The notes under the pieces were generated by a model. The model was not told where the DNA came from. It saw only the letters and a list, made by a program, of their open reading frames with translations, and did no database searches. A stretch of DNA of 64,000 nt from Halotalea alkalilenta DSM 17697. Its GTDB lineage: Bacteria; Pseudomonadota; Gammaproteobacteria; Pseudomonadales; Halomonadaceae. The position numbers and the translations under genes are program-made. The stretch lies in contig NZ_KK211231.1 in the NCBI RefSeq assembly GCF_000621205.1, positions 115,623 through 179,622 on the forward strand. The letters run 5' to 3'. Below are positions 18,620 through 27,715 of this stretch, piece by piece; within the stretch, counting starts at the first letter, position 1; each line of letters begins with the position of its first letter.

Positions 18620-18642
18620 AGCGGGGCCAGCAAGACCCCGCT
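18620..18642. terminator. hairpin between the convergent MFS and gldA genes
   Basis: AGCGGGG and CCCCGCT form a 7-bp stem around a 9-base loop in the 45-base gap between two convergent genes. There is no clear T-run on either strand. A bidirectional terminator is plausible by position. Confidence 0.35.
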
Positions 18643-18659
18643 GGCGCCGCGATCCGCGG

Positions 18660-19757
18660 CTACTGGACGGATTTACTGAACGCGTCGACGGCGAGGATCG
18701 CGTTCGCTACGTCTTCCGCGCTCAGCCCGGTGTCGAGATTGCCCAGCGTATCCCCCTCGGCGCGTGCCAAAGCGCCGATCCTGACCAGGTTGTCCCAGGA
18801 TTCGTTCTCCAGATGGAGCTCCTCGAGGCTGGTCGGCATCCCGATCGAGCGATAGAAACGCACGTAGCGCGCGATCTCCTCGTCCGCGCGCTGCTCCAGC
18901 ACCATCTGGGTCAAGGTGCCGTAGGCCACTTTCTCGCCATGGGTCAGGTGGTGGATGTCGCCCTGCACCGCGGTGAAGCCGTTGTGGATGGCGTGCGCCG
19001 CGGCGAGGCCCGCGTTTTCGAAGCCGAGCCCCGAGAGCAGCGTGTTGGCCTCGACCACCGCCTCCACCGCGGGGGTGACCAGTTTTCGCTCCACCGCCTT
19101 GAAAGCGCTGAAGCCATAGGTCAGCAGGGTGCGCTCGCAGGCCTCGGCGATCGCCATGGCGGCGACGGTGGGGTCACCGCCGACCATCGATTTCGAATGG
19201 CTGCGCGCGACCGCCCGCGCCTCGACGAAGGTGGCCAGGCCATCGGCGATGCCGGAGGCGAACAGTCGCGCCGGCGCCTGGGCGCAGATCGCGGTATCGA
19301 CCAGTACCAGGTCGGGGTTCTTGTCGTAGAACCGATAGCTTTCGAACACGCCCTGATCGGTATAGATCACCGATAGCGCGCTGCAGGGGGCATCGGTGGA
19401 CGCAACCGTCGGCACGATGGCGACACTGTGCTCGAGCTCATCGGCGACCGCCTTCACCGTGTCCAGGGTCTTGCCGCCGCCGAGACCGACCACGATGTCG
19501 GTCCCCTGCTGGCGGGCGACCGCCGCCAGGCGGCCGATCTCGCTGACCGACGCTTCGCCGTTGAAGCGCTCGAAATGAAAATCCAATCCCGCCAGTTCGA
19601 GCGATTTCCTCACCTCGGAACCGACGATTTCCCAGACGATATCGTCGGCGACCAGGAACGCCTTAGCCCCCAGCACCGCCAGCTGGCTGCCCAGCTCGCC
19701 GATCACCCCACTGCCCTGCACGTACTTCCTTGGTGATGAGAATATGAATCTGCTCAT
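18660..19757 (-). CDS. gldA: glycerol dehydrogenase (NAD-dependent)
   Basis: This 365-residue iron/zinc-type alcohol dehydrogenase family protein oxidises glycerol to dihydroxyacetone. GLGGGKTLDTVKA forms the NAD site, PTVASTDAPCSALSV is typical of GldA, and metal ligands appear in the DGLATFVEA region and in AHAIHNGF and THGEKVAYG. The length matches E. coli GldA. GAGGTGA lies 5 bases before ATG 19757. No dihydroxyacetone kinase lies beside it. The gene is divergent from yigB and, with the MFS gene, separates xerC from yigB. It could serve other vicinal diols. Confidence 0.9.
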   Translation of the reverse strand: MSRFIFSSPRKYVQGSGVIGELGSQLAVLGAKAFLVADDIVWEIVGSEVRKSLELAGLDFHFERFNGEASVSEIGRLAAVARQQGTDIVVGLGGGKTLDTVKAVADELEHSVAIVPTVASTDAPCSALSVIYTDQGVFESYRFYDKNPDLVLVDTAICAQAPARLFASGIADGLATFVEARAVARSHSKSMVGGDPTVAAMAIAEACERTLLTYGFSAFKAVERKLVTPAVEAVVEANTLLSGLGFENAGLAAAHAIHNGFTAVQGDIHHLTHGEKVAYGTLTQMVLEQRADEEIARYVRFYRSIGMPTSLEELHLENESWDNLVRIGALARAEGDTLGNLDTGLSAEDVANAILAVDAFSKSVQ

Positions 19758-19832
19758 GGCTCACCTCTTTGACTGCGCGAATGCTCGAAACCGCCCGGGC
19801 GGCATGCCGTTTCTCCATCATTGCCTTCATCA

Positions 19833-19857
19833 TTAACCACATAATTTGTATGGTCAA
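19833..19857. promoter_or_regulatory. 25-bp operator-like dyad in the gldA/yigB control region
   Basis: The plus strand begins TTAACCACATAA and ends TTGTATGGTCAA, which are near-complementary half-sites (10 of 12 positions) around a central base. It lies in a locally AT-rich patch 76 bases upstream of gldA. It looks like the binding site of a dimeric repressor, but no regulator gene is adjacent. Confidence 0.4.
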
Positions 19858-19978
19858 TGGGGATTCAGCCCAGACATCGATGGTTTGTTTTAAGCACCCG
19901 GCGGGAGCCCGCGAGGCTGGCGCGCTGCGCCCCCTCATGGCATCGTGGATGCAATGATTCAAGCCAACCGGAGACCCA

Positions 19979-20680
19979 ATGCGCCTCGACGCCCTGACCT
20001 TCGACATAGACGACACGCTATGGGACAACGGCCCGGTGATGGCCCATCTCGAGGCCGAGCACTACCGCTGGCTGGACGAGCGCATCCAGCATGCCGATGC
20101 CTTTCCGCTCGAAGAGTATGCCGCGCGCAGGATGGCCTTCGCCGCCACCCTCACCGACCGTCGCGGCGACGTCACCTACGTGCGCCGTGAGGTGCTCCAC
20201 CGGATCTTGCTCGAGCACGGCATCCAGGAACCGGACGCCGGGGCGCTGACCGAGCAGGCGATCGACTACATGCTCGAGCTGCGCCACCGGGTCGAGCCCT
20301 ACCCCGAGGTCGACCCGCTGCTCGAGACGTTGGCCAAGCGCTACCGGCTGGCGGTGATCACCAACGGCAACGTCGACGTCACCCGCCTGCCGCTGGCCCG
20401 CCACTTCGACGTCTGCCTGAAGGCCGGCGAGATCGGCATGCCGAAGCCCGACGAGCGGGTCTTCCTCCACGCTCTCGAAGCGCTCGGCGGCGTCGACCCG
20501 CGCCATGCGATCCACGTCGGCGACTCCTGGGAGCATGACATCGAACCCGCTGCGCGGCTCGGCATGCAGGCGGTGTGGATCGACATCTTCGACCAGCCCC
20601 GCCCGCTGCCCGGCAACGTCCACCGCGTGCGCCACGTGCGCGAGTTGCCCAAGGTGCTCGAGCGGCTCGAAGGGGCCTGA
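19979..20680 (+). CDS. yigB: HAD hydrolase, YigB-like (flavin-pathway phosphatase)
   Basis: This 233-residue HAD subfamily IA phosphatase has the nucleophile motif FDIDDTLWDN (Asp9, Asp11), motif II in VITNGN, and motif III/IV in KPDERVFLHALE and HVGDSWEHDI. FD-DDTL-DN is the YigB hallmark; E. coli YigB can dephosphorylate the riboflavin precursor 5-amino-6-(5-phosphoribitylamino)uracil. YigB normally follows xerC directly, whereas here an exporter and gldA intervene. The start is ATG 19979 after CCGGAG. Confidence 0.8.
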   Translation: MRLDALTFDIDDTLWDNGPVMAHLEAEHYRWLDERIQHADAFPLEEYAARRMAFAATLTDRRGDVTYVRREVLHRILLEHGIQEPDAGALTEQAIDYMLELRHRVEPYPEVDPLLETLAKRYRLAVITNGNVDVTRLPLARHFDVCLKAGEIGMPKPDERVFLHALEALGGVDPRHAIHVGDSWEHDIEPAARLGMQAVWIDIFDQPRPLPGNVHRVRHVRELPKVLERLEGA

Positions 20681-20717
20681 GCACGACCTTCTCCGCCCAG
20701 TCCTCGCCGCATGATCC

Positions 20718-21836
20718 TCAGAGCGCGACCATCACCTTCTTCTGCAGCCGCTGCTGAAGCTGGTCGATCACCACCGCGAGGATGATCACCAGCCCCATGA
20801 TCACCATCTGCCAGAAGCTGCTGACCCCGGACATCACCATCCCATCGTTGAGGATGCTGATCACGCAGGCGCCGATCACCGAGCCGATCACGGTGCCACG
20901 CCCGCCGGAAAGCGCGGTGCCGCCGAGCACCACCGCGGCGATCGCCATCAGTTCGTAGGTGTTGCCGGTCATCGGGTGGGCGGTCTGCAGCTGGGAGGTG
21001 ACCACCAGTCCGACCAGCGCGGCGCAAAAGCCCGAGAAGGCGTAGACGAACAGCTTCACCTTCTTGACCTTGAGCCCGGAGAACAGCGCGGCGCGCTCGT
21101 TGCCGCCGATCGCATAGATGTAGCGGCCGATCGGAGTGCGCGCGGCGATGGCAGCGGCCAGCACGGTCATCGCCACCAGCAGCCAGACCGGATAGCCGAT
21201 GCCGAACAGCGTGCCGCCGCCGAGCAGCGCGAAACCGGTGTTGCCGAATTCGGCATGGCCGCCGAGCTCCGAGAAGGTCGCACCGTCGTTGAACAGGAGC
21301 GCCGCACCGCGTACCACGTAGAGCATCCCCAGCGTGGCGATGAAGGGAGCCACGTTCAGCCAGGTCACCAGCGCACCGTTGATCATCCCGATCGCGAGGC
21401 CGACCAGGCAGGTCACGACGACCACCTCGAAAACGTTGAGGAAAAGCACCTGGTCGCCGATGGGAATTCCCCGGCTGATCAGGAAACCGGCGACCATGCC
21501 GCTGAAACCGACCACCGAGCCGACCGAGAGGTCGATGCCACCGGTGAGGATCACCAGCGTCATCCCGATCGAGAGGATCGCGATGACGGTGATGTGCTGG
21601 GCCATGATCAGCAGGTTGGCGGTGGAGAGGAAGTTGCCGGTGGTGAGCGAGAAATAGAGCAGCACCACCGCCAGCGCGACGAAGATTCTCAGCTTGAGGA
21701 TGCGCAGCAGCAGCTTGAGCTGCCCCTTGCGACTGCCCAGAAGCGTGCCCGGGGCGGCCGTGGGTTCGGCGCCGTGCGGCGGCTCGACGCGGGTCGCTGT
21801 CGCATGCGGCACATGCCTTGACGAGATATGGGACAT
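20718..21836 (-). CDS. ribose-type ABC transporter permease
   Basis: This 372-residue inner-membrane permease is of the RbsC/BPD_transp_2 family. A hydrophilic N-terminal extension of about 45 residues is followed by many hydrophobic spans, with the family motif GGIDLSVGSVVG near 100-111 and the coupling loop in GRYIYAIGGNERAA. AGGAG lies 8 bases before ATG 21836. It is the promoter-distal gene of the sugar/polyol operon and works with the next two transport genes. Confidence 0.88.
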   Translation of the reverse strand: MSHISSRHVPHATATRVEPPHGAEPTAAPGTLLGSRKGQLKLLLRILKLRIFVALAVVLLYFSLTTGNFLSTANLLIMAQHITVIAILSIGMTLVILTGGIDLSVGSVVGFSGMVAGFLISRGIPIGDQVLFLNVFEVVVVTCLVGLAIGMINGALVTWLNVAPFIATLGMLYVVRGAALLFNDGATFSELGGHAEFGNTGFALLGGGTLFGIGYPVWLLVAMTVLAAAIAARTPIGRYIYAIGGNERAALFSGLKVKKVKLFVYAFSGFCAALVGLVVTSQLQTAHPMTGNTYELMAIAAVVLGGTALSGGRGTVIGSVIGACVISILNDGMVMSGVSSFWQMVIMGLVIILAVVIDQLQQRLQKKVMVAL

Positions 21837-21849
21837 GGACTGGCTCCTG

Positions 21850-23370
21850 TCAGGCGGCGAAGGGAGTGGACTTGCGAACGATCTCGTCGCGATCGGCGCG
21901 ATCGCGCGGCAGATCCGCGCTGAGCCGCCCGCTGGAGAGCACCAGCACGCGGTCGGCGACGGCGAGCGCTTCGTCGAGTTCGGAGGTGGTATAGAGCACG
22001 GTCACGCCGCGTTCGGCGACCGCCAGCATGGCGCGATAGATCTCGGCCTTGGCGCCGACATCGACGCCGCGGGTGGGCTCGTCGAGCAGCAGCACGCTGG
22101 GCTCGGTGAGCAGCGCCTTGGCGATCACCACTTTCTGCATGTTGCCGCCGCTCAGCGAGGTGATCGGCTCGTCGATGTCGGCGGTCTTGATCCCCAATCG
22201 CTCGACCATCCGCCGGCACGCCTCGCGCTCGCGCCCCGGGCGCACCACGCGCCCGCCGGGCCAGCGCAAGCACCAGCGCACGAGGCTCGACAGGGTCATG
22301 TTCTCGGCCACCGACATCGACTGCACCATGCCAGAGAGCTGCCGGTCCTCGGGGACCAGGGCGATGCCCCGTTCGATGCGCCGAGCGGCGCGGGAGCGGC
22401 CAAGCTCGCGCCCGTCGACGACGATCCGCCCGCGGGCGCTGGCATGCAGCCCGAGCAGGGTCTCGAGCAGCTCGGTGCGGCCCGCGCCCATCAGCCCGTA
22501 GATGCCGAGGATCTCGCCGCGCCGCGCGCTGAAACCAACCGCATCGAGTGCCAGGGTGCCGTTGGGCTTCTTCAACGACAGCGACTCGACCCTGAGCGCC
22601 TCCTCGCCCAGCTCACGCGGGCGATAGTCGAATGCCTTGCGCGCCGCGCCGACCATCTTGGCGACGATCCACGGCACGTCGATGTTGCACACCTCGTCGA
22701 CGCCGACCACCTCGCCGTTGCGCAGTACGGTGATATGGTCACCGACGCGGATGATCTCCTCGAGCCGGTGGGAGATGTAGATCACCGCCACGCCCTCGCG
22801 CTTGAGCGCCGCGATGATGCCGAACAGGATCTCGACCTCGTGCTGGCTGAGCGCCGAGGTCGGCTCGTCCATGATCAGCACCTTGACCTGCTTGCCGAGC
22901 ACCCGGGCGATCTCGACCAGCTGCTGCTGGCCGACGTAGAGATCGCCCAGCGGCGTCGCCGGATCGAGCGCCAATCCGACCCGGGAAAGCAGCCGCCTGG
23001 CTTCTTCATGCTGGCTACGCTGGTCGATCACGCCCAGCCGGCAGCGCTCGGCGCCGATGAACAGGTTCTCGCATACGCTCAGGTCGGGGAACAGATTGAG
23101 CTCCTGGAAGATGATCCCGATCCCGGCGCGCTCCGCCTCGCGCACGTTGGCGAACGAGACCTCCCGACCCTCGACCAGGATCCGCCCCAGGGTCGGCCGC
23201 TCGGCGCCGGCGAGCAGTTTCATCAGCGTCGACTTGCCGGCGCCGTTCTCGCCGATCAGCACATTGACGCGGCCGGCGCGGACCTCGAAGTCGACGCCTT
23301 TGAGCGCAATGGTGCCCGGATAGCGCTTGACCAGGCCCTGGGCCTCGACCACCACCGAATCGTCGTTCAT
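21850..23370 (-). CDS. ribose-type ABC transporter ATP-binding protein (double domain)
   Basis: This 506-residue RbsA-like protein has two nucleotide-binding domains. The first has a full Walker A, GENGAGKST, with ILIMDEPTSAL. The second has the usual degenerate P-loop GLMGAGRTEL, the signature SLSGGNMQKVVIAKAL and LLLDEPTRGVDVG. It lies between the permease and DUF2291 genes, with overlap at 23367-23370. It would drive import of a sugar or polyol; specificity comes from the binding protein. Confidence 0.9.
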   Translation of the reverse strand: MNDDSVVVEAQGLVKRYPGTIALKGVDFEVRAGRVNVLIGENGAGKSTLMKLLAGAERPTLGRILVEGREVSFANVREAERAGIGIIFQELNLFPDLSVCENLFIGAERCRLGVIDQRSQHEEARRLLSRVGLALDPATPLGDLYVGQQQLVEIARVLGKQVKVLIMDEPTSALSQHEVEILFGIIAALKREGVAVIYISHRLEEIIRVGDHITVLRNGEVVGVDEVCNIDVPWIVAKMVGAARKAFDYRPRELGEEALRVESLSLKKPNGTLALDAVGFSARRGEILGIYGLMGAGRTELLETLLGLHASARGRIVVDGRELGRSRAARRIERGIALVPEDRQLSGMVQSMSVAENMTLSSLVRWCLRWPGGRVVRPGREREACRRMVERLGIKTADIDEPITSLSGGNMQKVVIAKALLTEPSVLLLDEPTRGVDVGAKAEIYRAMLAVAERGVTVLYTTSELDEALAVADRVLVLSSGRLSADLPRDRADRDEIVRKSTPFAA

Positions 23371-24020
23371 GGCGCTGCTCCTTGATCTGTGACAGGGGGT
23401 GGATCGAACTCGACCGGGATCAGCTCGAACGCCGCATCGCTGCCGTCCCAGGCGCTGAAGACAGCGTTGAACGAGAGCTGCTGCCCGGCCTCGAGCGGGC
23501 CACGCGCCTCGATCACCGCCCTGACCTGGTCATTGAGCGCCGAGGAGAAGCGAGCGAAGGCGCCCTGGTCACCGAAATCGTCGTAGCTCAGGTCAGGGAA
23601 GGCATCGCGTACCGCGGTGCCGGGAATCACCGGCCCGACCAGCAGCGCGACCGGCTTGTCCTCCACGCCGGTACCGGCGAGCGGTGCCTTGCCGACCCTC
23701 GAGCCGCTGTCGATCGATTCGACGCTGCCCTGCGCGTGGACCCAGAAGCTGCAAGGGAATGCCTGGCTCGCCTGCCGCCCATAGCGCTGGCAGGCCGCGT
23801 CGAAATCCTCATCGATCGCCCGCGCCACCTCGGTCAGCGGCGCCGCATGGGCACGGGCATAGGGCACGATGTCCTGGCCGAACAGCTGGCCGGCGTCGAG
23901 CGCGGCACGCTGCCCGCTGGCGCCGGCTTGTGCGACCTCGTCGCGCGGCACCAGGGTGAAACCGCTGGACCCGACCAGGAGCAGGACCAGGGCGGCGTGC
24001 TTGATGGTCACCGTAGACAT
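23367..24020 (-). CDS. DUF2291 family periplasmic protein
   Basis: This 217-residue protein has an N-terminal hydrophobic segment (ALVLLLVGSSGFTLVP) and then a soluble domain with the family-like segments FGQDIVPYA, DFDAACQRYG, FPCSFWVHAQGSV and FNAVFSAWDGSDAAF. DUF2291 genes commonly accompany ribose-type ABC importers in polyol and sugar clusters, but no activity is established. It lies between the ATPase and binding-protein genes. No lipobox Cys follows the hydrophobic segment, so it is probably a membrane-anchored or secreted form. Confidence 0.75.
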   Translation of the reverse strand: MSTVTIKHAALVLLLVGSSGFTLVPRDEVAQAGASGQRAALDAGQLFGQDIVPYARAHAAPLTEVARAIDEDFDAACQRYGRQASQAFPCSFWVHAQGSVESIDSGSRVGKAPLAGTGVEDKPVALLVGPVIPGTAVRDAFPDLSYDDFGDQGAFARFSSALNDQVRAVIEARGPLEAGQQLSFNAVFSAWDGSDAAFELIPVEFDPPPVTDQGAAP

Positions 24021-24060
24021 GCTGAAGTCACTCCAGGTTGGAAGGTCGCCACCGTCCGAT

Positions 24061-25020
24061 TCACTCGTCCGAATAGCTGAAGTCTTTGACCCTGCCGGCG
24101 TTATCCTCGGTGATCAGGATGCCGCGATAGAGCCTGCGCTCCGGGCCCCCTTCGTCTGCACCGGCCAGGTGGGCGTCGAGCACGACCACGCCGTCGCTGG
24201 CGAGCCGCTGCGCCTGCAGCATCGCGGTGGCGTAGAGATGACCGGCTCGAACCGCGTCCCGCTCGTCGTTGCTGCCGTCGATACCCGCGACCACCACCTG
24301 GTCCCTGCGCGCGGCCTGCAGCGAGGCGATGGCACCGAGCGCCACCGGGCCGTTGCCGGCGATCACCCCGCGGACGTTGGGATGCTCCTGGAGGATCGAG
24401 TCCATCGACTGCTTGGCGTTGAGCAGCACCCCCTTGGCGTCCTGGCGCGCGACCATGGTCATCTCGGGATACTGATCGAGCACCTGGTGAAACGCCTCGG
24501 AGCGGGTGACGCAGTTGTTGTCGGCGAGATTGCAGGTCAGCTCGACGTATTCACCCTGCTCGCCCATCCGCTCGACGAACGCCTGCGCCACCTGCGAGGC
24601 CGCCTGGACGTTGTTGTGGGTGAGCTGGGCGAGCGCCACGCCGTCCTGGGGAATCTCGCGATTGATCAATACGGTGGGCACCCCCTGGTCCTTGGCGTAC
24701 TGCACCGCGGCACCGCTCGCCGAGGAATCCGCGTTGTCGAGCACGATGCCCTTGACCCCGCGGCCTACCGCCAGCGAGATCAGCTCGCGCTGGCGGTTGA
24801 CGTCTTCGTTGTGCGACTGGATCAGGGTCTGGTAGCCGAGCTCGCGCGCCTTGGCGTCGGCCGCATGCGCTTCGGCGGCGTAGTAGGGGTTGTCCAGCGA
24901 ATTGACCAGGATCGCGATGGTGCCCTTGTCGGCGGTGTCTTGAGCGACCGCAAGCGGTGCGGCGGCGCCGAGTGCCAGGGTGACCAGGCAGGCGGATCCG
25001 AGGCGGCAGAGAGTGTTCAT
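24061..25020 (-). CDS. ribose-type ABC transporter substrate-binding protein
   Basis: This 319-residue periplasmic protein has a signal peptide ending near APLAVA and a type I periplasmic binding fold. Typical parts are AILVNSLDNPYYAAEAHAA, GVKGIVLDNADSS, PTVLINREIP and VAGIDGSNDERDAVRAG. Similar proteins bind ribose, erythritol and other polyols. The neighbours (two SDRs, an FGGY kinase and a transketolase) favour a polyol or ketose ligand; the exact one cannot be read. Confidence 0.87.
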   Translation of the reverse strand: MNTLCRLGSACLVTLALGAAAPLAVAQDTADKGTIAILVNSLDNPYYAAEAHAADAKARELGYQTLIQSHNEDVNRQRELISLAVGRGVKGIVLDNADSSASGAAVQYAKDQGVPTVLINREIPQDGVALAQLTHNNVQAASQVAQAFVERMGEQGEYVELTCNLADNNCVTRSEAFHQVLDQYPEMTMVARQDAKGVLLNAKQSMDSILQEHPNVRGVIAGNGPVALGAIASLQAARRDQVVVAGIDGSNDERDAVRAGHLYATAMLQAQRLASDGVVVLDAHLAGADEGGPERRLYRGILITEDNAGRVKDFSYSDE

Positions 25021-25072
25021 GGTGTGTGACTCCTCGAGTGAAAACGAGCGTGCGCCGGGCAGCCAGCGCCGC

Positions 25073-25870
25073 TCACCAGATCGTGTAGCCGCCGTCGACC
25101 AGCAGGTCGGCGCCGTTGATCATGTCGCTGGCATTGGAGACCAGGAACAGGATCGCGGCGGCGATCTCATCGGTGTAGGCGAACCGCCCGGTGGGGATCA
25201 GGGTCTTCATCCGCTCGCCCTTCTCGCCCTCCCAGGCCGCCGCGCCCATCGGCGTTAGCACCACGGTGGGCGACACGCTGTTGACGGTGATGCCCTTCGG
25301 GCCCCACTCCTTGGCCATCGACTTGGTCATTCCCAGAAGACCCGCCTTGGCCGAGGTGTAGGCGCAGTGGTGGTCGATCGCCACGCTCGCCGCCTGGGAG
25401 GCGATGTTGACGATCTTGCCGCCGTGGCCGCTGGCGAGCAGGTGCCGTGCAGCGTGCTTGGCGCAGAGGAAAGGGCCGGTGAGGCAGACATCGAGCTGCC
25501 GGCGCCATTCATCGAGCGGGATCTGCTCGGCCGGGGTCAGCGTGATGGTGCCGGCGGCGTTGATCAGGATGTGCAGGTCGCCGAACGCCTCGACCACCGC
25601 CGCCACCGCGCCGGCCACGCTGGCCTCATCGGTGACGTCGCACTCGAAGGCGCGCACCCGGTCGGCGGGAAAGCCGGCAAGCACCTCGTCACGGCGGTGC
25701 GCCTCGAAGGCGGGATAGAGCACCGCGACCCGCGCGCCCTTGCCGAGCAGTGCCTGGTTGGTGGCGGTGGCGATGCCACCGAGACCGCCGGTGATGATCG
25801 CTACCTTGCCCTCGAGGGAAAAATCGAAATCGACGCCATAGCGCAGGCGGGTATCGTATTGGCTGGACAT
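25073..25870 (-). CDS. SDR family dehydrogenase 1
   Basis: This 265-residue classical short-chain dehydrogenase has its cofactor motif as TGGLGGIA (a TGxxxGxG variant near residue 28), NAAG at the end of strand 4, a catalytic Ser in NIASQAAS, and YTSAK for Tyr/Lys. The C-terminal VDGGYTIW is standard. Sequence character is similar to polyol dehydrogenases such as threitol or xylulose-type enzymes, but this is a judgement by eye. It lies between the binding protein and the second SDR, so it probably oxidises the imported polyol or an intermediate with NAD(P). Confidence 0.82.
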   Translation of the reverse strand: MSSQYDTRLRYGVDFDFSLEGKVAIITGGLGGIATATNQALLGKGARVAVLYPAFEAHRRDEVLAGFPADRVRAFECDVTDEASVAGAVAAVVEAFGDLHILINAAGTITLTPAEQIPLDEWRRQLDVCLTGPFLCAKHAARHLLASGHGGKIVNIASQAASVAIDHHCAYTSAKAGLLGMTKSMAKEWGPKGITVNSVSPTVVLTPMGAAAWEGEKGERMKTLIPTGRFAYTDEIAAAILFLVSNASDMINGADLLVDGGYTIW

Positions 25871-25914
25871 GCTCGAATGACTCCCAGATGTTCAAGATCG
25901 GCCGCGGCGCTGGC

Positions 25915-26706
25915 TCAGTTCATCGCCATGCCGCCGTCCACGTTGATCGCTTGGCCGGTGATGTAGCGCGCATCGTTCGAGGCGAGGAAGGCTACCGCCG
26001 CGGCGATGTCCTCGCCGCGGGCGGCGCGCTTCATCGGGATCCGCGATATCCACTCCTCGATCAGCTCCCCAGGGGCGTAGCGTTTCCCGTCACGGCTCAG
26101 TAGCGCCCCCCAGGCGCGGTCGTTGTAGTCCCACATCTCGGTCTCGACGATGCCGGGACAGATCGCGTTGACCGTGATCCCCTGGTCGGCGAACTCCTTG
26201 GCCAGGCTCTGGGTCAGGCCAAGCACGCCGAACTTGCTCGCCGCGTAGTGAGGGGTATAGATGAAACCCTGGCGCGCCTGACCCGAGGCCATATTGATCA
26301 GCGCGCCGCGCCCGGCCGGGCGCATGCACCTGATCGCCGCCTTGCAGCAGAGGAAGACCCCTTTGGCGTTGACGTCCATCACCAGGTCCCAGTCGCGCTC
26401 TTCGAGCGACGCAAGCGGCGCGATGGTGATCACGCCTGCGTTGTGCACCGAGACATCGACCCCTTCGAAGCGCGCCACCACCGCATCGAAGAACGACTCG
26501 ACCTGGCTCGCATCGGTGACGTCGAGCTCGTGGGCGAAGACCTCGCCCCCCTGGGCCGCGAGCCGCTCGGCCGCGGCATGGATCTCAGCGCGGTTGGATG
26601 CGATCGCGAGCCGCGCACCCTCGCGGGCGAAGCGCTCGGCGATCGCAAGGCCAATACCGCGATCGGCGCCGGTCACCACCACTACCTTTCGTTCGAAACG
26701 TCGCAT
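25915..26706 (-). CDS. SDR family dehydrogenase 2
   Basis: This 263-residue classical SDR has TGADRGIG as the NAD motif, HNAGV, a catalytic Ser in NMASGQARQG, and Tyr/Lys in YAASK. The segment CPGIVETEMWDYNDRAWG resembles polyol and diol dehydrogenases. I chose ATG 26706, which follows AGGGAG at good spacing; a longer form from 26736 is less likely. Two different SDRs in one operon suggest successive oxidations/reductions or two related substrates. Confidence 0.82.
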   Translation of the reverse strand: MRRFERKVVVVTGADRGIGLAIAERFAREGARLAIASNRAEIHAAAERLAAQGGEVFAHELDVTDASQVESFFDAVVARFEGVDVSVHNAGVITIAPLASLEERDWDLVMDVNAKGVFLCCKAAIRCMRPAGRGALINMASGQARQGFIYTPHYAASKFGVLGLTQSLAKEFADQGITVNAICPGIVETEMWDYNDRAWGALLSRDGKRYAPGELIEEWISRIPMKRAARGEDIAAAVAFLASNDARYITGQAINVDGGMAMN

Positions 26707-26758
26707 TGCATTGCTCCCTAGGGTCCTGGCATGCACTCGAAGCCGGGACGGGTCCGGC

Positions 26759-27715
26759 TCAGAGCCACTCGAGAATCCGCTGCGCGGTGAAGCGGTCGGT
26801 GATCAGGGTGTGGATCCAGCCACCGCGCGCGGCGCCGATGATCGCCTCGACCTTGTGGGCGCCGCCGGCCACGCCGATGCGCCGCTCGATCCGCTCGAGC
26901 ATCCGCGGCTCGATCGAGATCACCCGCTGGTTCAAGGGGTGGTCGATCATTCGCCCATCGCGATCGAAGAAGCGCAGGCAGACATCGCCCACCGCACCGG
27001 TCTCGGCCAGGCTCGCCAGTTCCTGCTTCGAGAAGGTGTTGCCGCTGCGGGCGAGGAACTTCGATGGCTCCAGGGTGCCGATCCCGAGCAGTGCCAGCGA
27101 GACACGCTCGAACAGCCGCACGGTCTCCTGCACGTAGGGTTCGCTCAGCATCACCTGGCATGCCTGGGCAGAGCTCGCCATCCCGGCGACGTGCATGAAG
27201 TGCGCCCGTGCCCCTACCAGGGTCGAGATCCGACGGGTCAAGGTTTCAGCGAGGTGCTCGTCACCGCTGCTGGCCATGCCGCCGAGCAGTTGCACCACCT
27301 TCTCGGCCCGCAGCTCTGCGTTCGGTGACAGCCGCTCGCTCATCGCCTGCAGCGCCGAGCTCCACGAGGAGAGCCCGATCACCTCATCCGCACCGAGGGT
27401 CGATTCGAGATAGAAAGCGGCGGCTTCGCCGATCGAAGCGACGATCGCCTGCTCGGTATCGCTGCTGCACTCGTTGACCACCACCTCGCGCAGCCCGAGC
27501 GCCGCCGCCAGACGCTGCTCGAGCTCCGGATAGATGCCCTGCGGCGAGTGGATCGAGACGCTGACGATGCCCTCCCGGTGGGCTCGCTTGAGCAGCCGCG
27601 AGACGGTCGCTTGCGACACCGCAAGCCGGCTCGCGATCTCGACCTGGCGCATCCGCTCGATCCAATAGAGGTGCGCGGCCTTGGTCACCAGCCTCATCTC
27701 GAAGAGCGGGTTCAT
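26759..27715 (-). CDS. SorC/DeoR-type sugar-responsive transcriptional regulator
   Basis: This 318-residue protein has an N-terminal helix-turn-helix (RQVEIASRLAVSQATVSRLL, about 20-40) and a C-terminal SorC sugar-binding domain with IGLSSWSSAL, VQLLGGM and AVGDVCLRFFDRDG. Members bind phosphorylated sugars and control sugar or polyol operons. ATG 27715 overlaps the kinase stop (ATGA). It is encoded inside the operon it probably controls; the operator-like dyads near 31028-31226 are the likely sites. Confidence 0.87.
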   Translation of the reverse strand: MNPLFEMRLVTKAAHLYWIERMRQVEIASRLAVSQATVSRLLKRAHREGIVSVSIHSPQGIYPELEQRLAAALGLREVVVNECSSDTEQAIVASIGEAAAFYLESTLGADEVIGLSSWSSALQAMSERLSPNAELRAEKVVQLLGGMASSGDEHLAETLTRRISTLVGARAHFMHVAGMASSAQACQVMLSEPYVQETVRLFERVSLALLGIGTLEPSKFLARSGNTFSKQELASLAETGAVGDVCLRFFDRDGRMIDHPLNQRVISIEPRMLERIERRIGVAGGAHKVEAIIGAARGGWIHTLITDRFTAQRILEWL

